A stretch of DNA of 15,749 nt. Origin: Treponema sp. GTDB taxonomy: Bacteria > Spirochaetota > Spirochaetia > Treponematales > Breznakiellaceae. The notes below the pieces were generated by a model, which worked only from the letters and a program-made list of their open reading frames with translations, searched no databases and was not told the DNA's origin. The translations under genes and the position numbers were made by a program. Positions 12,930 through 15,749 of the stretch are shown in pieces. The DNA is taken from NCBI GenBank assembly GCA_031275515.1, contig JAISOQ010000320.1, forward strand, positions 1-15,749, given 5' to 3'. Position 1 is the first letter of the stretch. The number at the start of each line of letters is the position of its first letter.

Positions 12930-15341
12930 TCAGGAAAGGACGGTAATACGGTATTCTCCATCCTGCCAGTCGGCGCGGGCAAGGCCCCCCTCGCTGAGGC
13001 GTCCAAAGAGAACTTCTTCCACAAAGAAAGCCTTGATCCGGTCTTCCATAATGCGGCCCACGTTCCGGGCGCCGAATTCCCGGCTGTACCCGTCTTCGGC
13101 CAGATGGGAGACGCAGGCTTCGGTAACTTCCAGGGTGACGTTTTTTTCCGCAAGCTGGGTCTTAAAGGCGTCCAGTTCCTTCCCGACAATGGAAATCATG
13201 ATGTCCTGGGACAGATGGCCGAACCTGACCACGGCGTCCAGCCGGTTGCGGAATTCAGGGGTAAAGATCCGTTCCACCGCGCTGTTCACTTCGGATTCCC
13301 CGCTGATCCGTTCCCCAAAGCCTATAAGGTTCCTGCCTATGTCCCGGGCCCCGGCGTTACTCGTCATGATGAAGACCACGTTTCGGAAGTCGGCCTTCCG
13401 TCCGTTGTTGTCCGTCAGGGTGGCGTAATCCATGATTTGAAGGAGGATGTTGTAGATGTCCGGGTGGGCTTTCTCGATTTCGTCCAACAGCACTACCCCG
13501 TGGGGCTGTTTCCGTATAGCGTCGGTCAGGAGGCCCCCCTCGTCATACCCCACATACCCCGGGGGCGAACCGATCAGCCGGGAGACGGTGTGCTTCTCCT
13601 GGTATTCGCTCATGTCGAAACGATGCATGGCAACCCCAAGGATGTCCGCCAGGCACCGGGCTAATTCGGTCTTCCCGACCCCGGTGGGCCCGGCAAAGAG
13701 AAAGTTGGCTATGGGTTTGGTTTCCGCCCTAAAACCGGCGCGGGAACGTTTAACCGCCCCAACCACCGCAGCCACCGCCTCGTCCTGGCCGAAGATCCTC
13801 GCTTTAAGCCGCTCTTCCAGGGTGCGGAGCTTGTCTTTTTCGCTTTCCCCGACAGACCGTTCAGGTATGCGGGCTATGCGGGAGACCACCCTTTCTATCA
13901 GGGAAAGGTCTATAGTAATGATTTCCCCCGTCCCTTCCTGAACGGAGACCCCAATATTGTCCGCGCCCTCCAGCCCGGCTTCTCCGGCATGGGGACCGGC
14001 CCCGGCGGTTTCACCCTCAGCGTTGATTTGGGATTTCTTAAAGGCTTCAATCCTGACAAACGCCCCGGCTTCGTCTATTACATCTATGGCCTTATCCGGC
14101 AGACGCCGCTCGGTGATGTACCGGGCCGAAAGCCGCACCGCCCCTTCCAGGGCGTTGTCGCTGTACCGGACCTTGTGATAATCCTCATACTTGAATTTAA
14201 GCCCTTTAAGAATGGCGATGGCGTCCTCTTCGCTGGGCTCGCCGATGTCGATCTTCTGGAAACGCCGGGAAAGGGCCCGGTCCTTGTCGAAAAATTTGCC
14301 GTACTCCTCATGGGTGGTAGAGCCTATACAGCGGATCTTCCCCGACGTGAGGGCGGGTTTGAGCAGGTTAGAGGCGTCCAAAGCGCCCCCGGACACCGCG
14401 CCCGCGCCCACCAGGGTATGAATCTCGTCGATGAAAAGGATGGCCCGCTGCTTTTTAAGAATTTCCTCTACAACCCGCTTAACCCGTTCTTCAAAATCCC
14501 CCCGGTACTTGGTCCCCGCCACGAGAGCGCCCATGTCCAGGGAAAAAATCGAGAAATCCTTGAGGACCGGGGGAACATTCCCCAGGACGATGCGCTGGGC
14601 AAGCCCCTCGGTGATGGCGGTCTTCCCGACCCCTGAGTCCCCCACATGAACGGGGTTGTTTTTAAGCCTCCGGCACAGTACCTGTACGGTCCGGTCAAGT
14701 TCCGCCTCCCGGCCTATGACCGGCTCCAGTTTCCCTTCCCGGGCCAGGGCGGTAAGCTCCGTGGCGTACCGATCCAGGGCGCTCCGTTTGTTGTTCCCTT
14801 TTGTTTTTGGGGCGCCGTCAACAGCGGACTCCCCTTCGTCCGGGGCTTCTTCCCGGTTTTCGCCGCCGGCGAAATTCTCGGGGCGTTCCTTCCCAAAGCC
14901 GTACATGCCGTCTCCTTCGGCATCCACGCCGTGGGAGATGCTCTCCAAAAGTTCCAGCCGGGTAACCCCTGCCTTGCGGAGGTAATAGGAGCAGTAGTTC
15001 CGGTCCTCATCGTAGAGGGATACCAGAATATCGGCCACATCCAGGGTGTCTTTTTGGGAAGACTGGCTCTGAAGCATCGCCCGTTCCAGAACGCTCTGAA
15101 AGCCTACGGTTTGAGCCGGCTCAACATTGTCCATCACCGGGACCTTCTGCTCGAAATAGCTTTCCATGCCGTGTTTGATCTGATCCAGATTGGCGCCCGC
15201 GCCGGTCAGGATACCCTGAACTTCGGGGAAGGCAAGGGCGGCGTACAGGATATGCTCAGGAGTAATATACTCGTGATTCTGTAGTTTCGCTTCGTTATAA
15301 GCAGCTTGCATGATCGCCACCACGCGGCGGCTGATTTTCAT
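12930..15341 (-). CDS. clpA: ATP-dependent Clp protease ATP-binding subunit ClpA
   Basis: The protein has 803 residues (E. coli ClpA 758). It is the hexameric AAA+ unfoldase that feeds substrates to ClpP. Order: N-domain (about 1-145) that docks ClpS; an acidic linker (about 145-190); D1 with Walker A GDSGVGKT (K240), Walker B ILFIDE and sensor GSTTHEE; and D2 with Walker A GPTGVGKTE (K557), Walker B VVLLDE and sensor-2 GARNVGR. The ClpP-docking loop IGF is at 673-675, which separates it from ClpB. Compared with E. coli there is a Gly/Ala/Glu-rich insertion (about 430-472) between D1 and D2. The ATG at 15341 has GGGAGGA about nine bases upstream. It sits 60 bases after clpS and 20 before aat. 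No clpP is in the window. Confidence 0.96.
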   Translation of the reverse strand: MKISRRVVAIMQAAYNEAKLQNHEYITPEHILYAALAFPEVQGILTGAGANLDQIKHGMESYFEQKVPVMDNVEPAQTVGFQSVLERAMLQSQSSQKDTLDVADILVSLYDEDRNYCSYYLRKAGVTRLELLESISHGVDAEGDGMYGFGKERPENFAGGENREEAPDEGESAVDGAPKTKGNNKRSALDRYATELTALAREGKLEPVIGREAELDRTVQVLCRRLKNNPVHVGDSGVGKTAITEGLAQRIVLGNVPPVLKDFSIFSLDMGALVAGTKYRGDFEERVKRVVEEILKKQRAILFIDEIHTLVGAGAVSGGALDASNLLKPALTSGKIRCIGSTTHEEYGKFFDKDRALSRRFQKIDIGEPSEEDAIAILKGLKFKYEDYHKVRYSDNALEGAVRLSARYITERRLPDKAIDVIDEAGAFVRIEAFKKSQINAEGETAGAGPHAGEAGLEGADNIGVSVQEGTGEIITIDLSLIERVVSRIARIPERSVGESEKDKLRTLEERLKARIFGQDEAVAAVVGAVKRSRAGFRAETKPIANFLFAGPTGVGKTELARCLADILGVAMHRFDMSEYQEKHTVSRLIGSPPGYVGYDEGGLLTDAIRKQPHGVVLLDEIEKAHPDIYNILLQIMDYATLTDNNGRKADFRNVVFIMTSNAGARDIGRNLIGFGERISGESEVNSAVERIFTPEFRNRLDAVVRFGHLSQDIMISIVGKELDAFKTQLAEKNVTLEVTEACVSHLAEDGYSREFGARNVGRIMEDRIKAFFVEEVLFGRLSEGGLARADWQDGEYRITVLS

Positions 15342-15401
15342 TCTTTATATTCCTCCCTGCCCGTATCTATCGTCTATACGCCGGCCCTAAAAGACGAAGG
15401 G

Positions 15402-15713
15402 TCACGCTTTTTCTACAATGCACCGGAGGGGGAACTCATGTTCCTTGGCAGCCTCGTGAACCTGATTCACTTTGGTTTGGGCTATGTCATAGGGGTAAAC
15501 CCCTACCATTCCCCTGCCTTTTCGGTGTACATCCAGCATGATGCGGTTTGCATCTTCGACGTTCTTGTGGAAAATCTGTACCAGGATGTTCACGACAAAA
15601 TCCATGGTAGTGTAATGGTCGTTCAGGAGTATGACCCGGAATTCCTCAGGCTCTTTGAGCTTCTCCTCTTGCTTCGCGGAAGGTTTTATCCAGACTCCTG
15701 CATGTACCGGCAT
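15402..15713 (-). CDS. clpS: ClpS adaptor for N-degron substrates
   Basis: The protein has 103 residues, normal for the family (E. coli 106). ClpS binds proteins with N-terminal Leu, Phe, Trp or Tyr and hands them to the ClpA N-domain. A flexible N-terminal tail of about 23 residues precedes the core, which opens FRVILLNDHYTTMDFVV. The residues that hold the substrate alpha-amino group are present: N31, D32 and H63 (in MLDVHRKG), with the same 32-residue spacing as N34 and H66 of E. coli. H33 stands where E. coli has D36, and T36 where it has Pro. The ATG at 15713 has no strong Shine-Dalgarno sequence, but no better start precedes the conserved core. It is the first gene of the clpS-clpA-aat unit. 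Confidence 0.95.
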   Translation of the reverse strand: MPVHAGVWIKPSAKQEEKLKEPEEFRVILLNDHYTTMDFVVNILVQIFHKNVEDANRIMLDVHRKGRGMVGVYPYDIAQTKVNQVHEAAKEHEFPLRCIVEKA

Positions 15714-15719
15714 ACTGCA

Positions 15720-15748
15720 AGAATATCATAAAAAGTCCTGTTTTACAA
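15720..15748 (-). promoter_or_regulatory. Possible promoter of the clpS operon
   Basis: On the minus strand TTGTAA (15748-15743) and TATTCT (15725-15720) are 17 bases apart. The clpS ATG follows six bases later, which would make the transcript nearly leaderless and would fit the missing ribosome binding site. It lies at the window edge, so stronger sites upstream cannot be excluded. Confidence 0.3.
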
Positions 15749-15749
15749 G

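Overview
The window looks like a chromosomal segment of a spirochaete, most likely a gut-type Treponema. This is inferred from moderate GC content, secreted proteins with a relaxed spirochaete-style lipobox, bacterial Ig-like (Big_2) lipoproteins, pectin enzymes without SusC/SusD partners, and a clpS-clpA-aat gene order. Species identity cannot be fixed from sequence reading alone.

Left edge (1-434): mobile-element debris on the minus strand. The N-terminal part of an IS4-type transposase gene, with two apparent compensating frameshifts, runs off the window edge. Beside it is the 5' end of a group II intron (probably class C), starting two bases after the T-tract of a strong Rho-independent terminator. 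That terminator closes the gene cluster to its right.

Pectin region (484-8787): two minus-strand secreted lipoprotein genes, a Big_2/beta-sandwich protein and a family 9 pectate lyase with an intact calcium site and catalytic lysine, are transcribed away from a plus-strand outer-membrane beta-barrel gene. The barrel gene is followed by a strong hairpin and then a GH28 polygalacturonase without signal peptide. The simplest model is that surface-attached lyase and binding protein cut and hold pectin, the barrel admits oligogalacturonides, and GH28 finishes them in the cytoplasm. The lyase reading frame lacks its natural ATG because a T7 tract appears one base short.

Mobile/non-coding region (8833-10657): a complete IS630-family element, followed by about 700 bases without a convincing gene. 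That stretch is dense in hairpins, including three tandem copies of a 67-69 base structured repeat.

Right side (10658-15713, minus strand): clpS, clpA, aat and gltX. The first three encode the core of the bacterial N-degron pathway: Aat makes Leu/Phe N-degrons, ClpS recognises them, and ClpA unfolds the substrates for ClpP. gltX (glutamyl-tRNA synthetase) lies downstream and may be separately expressed.
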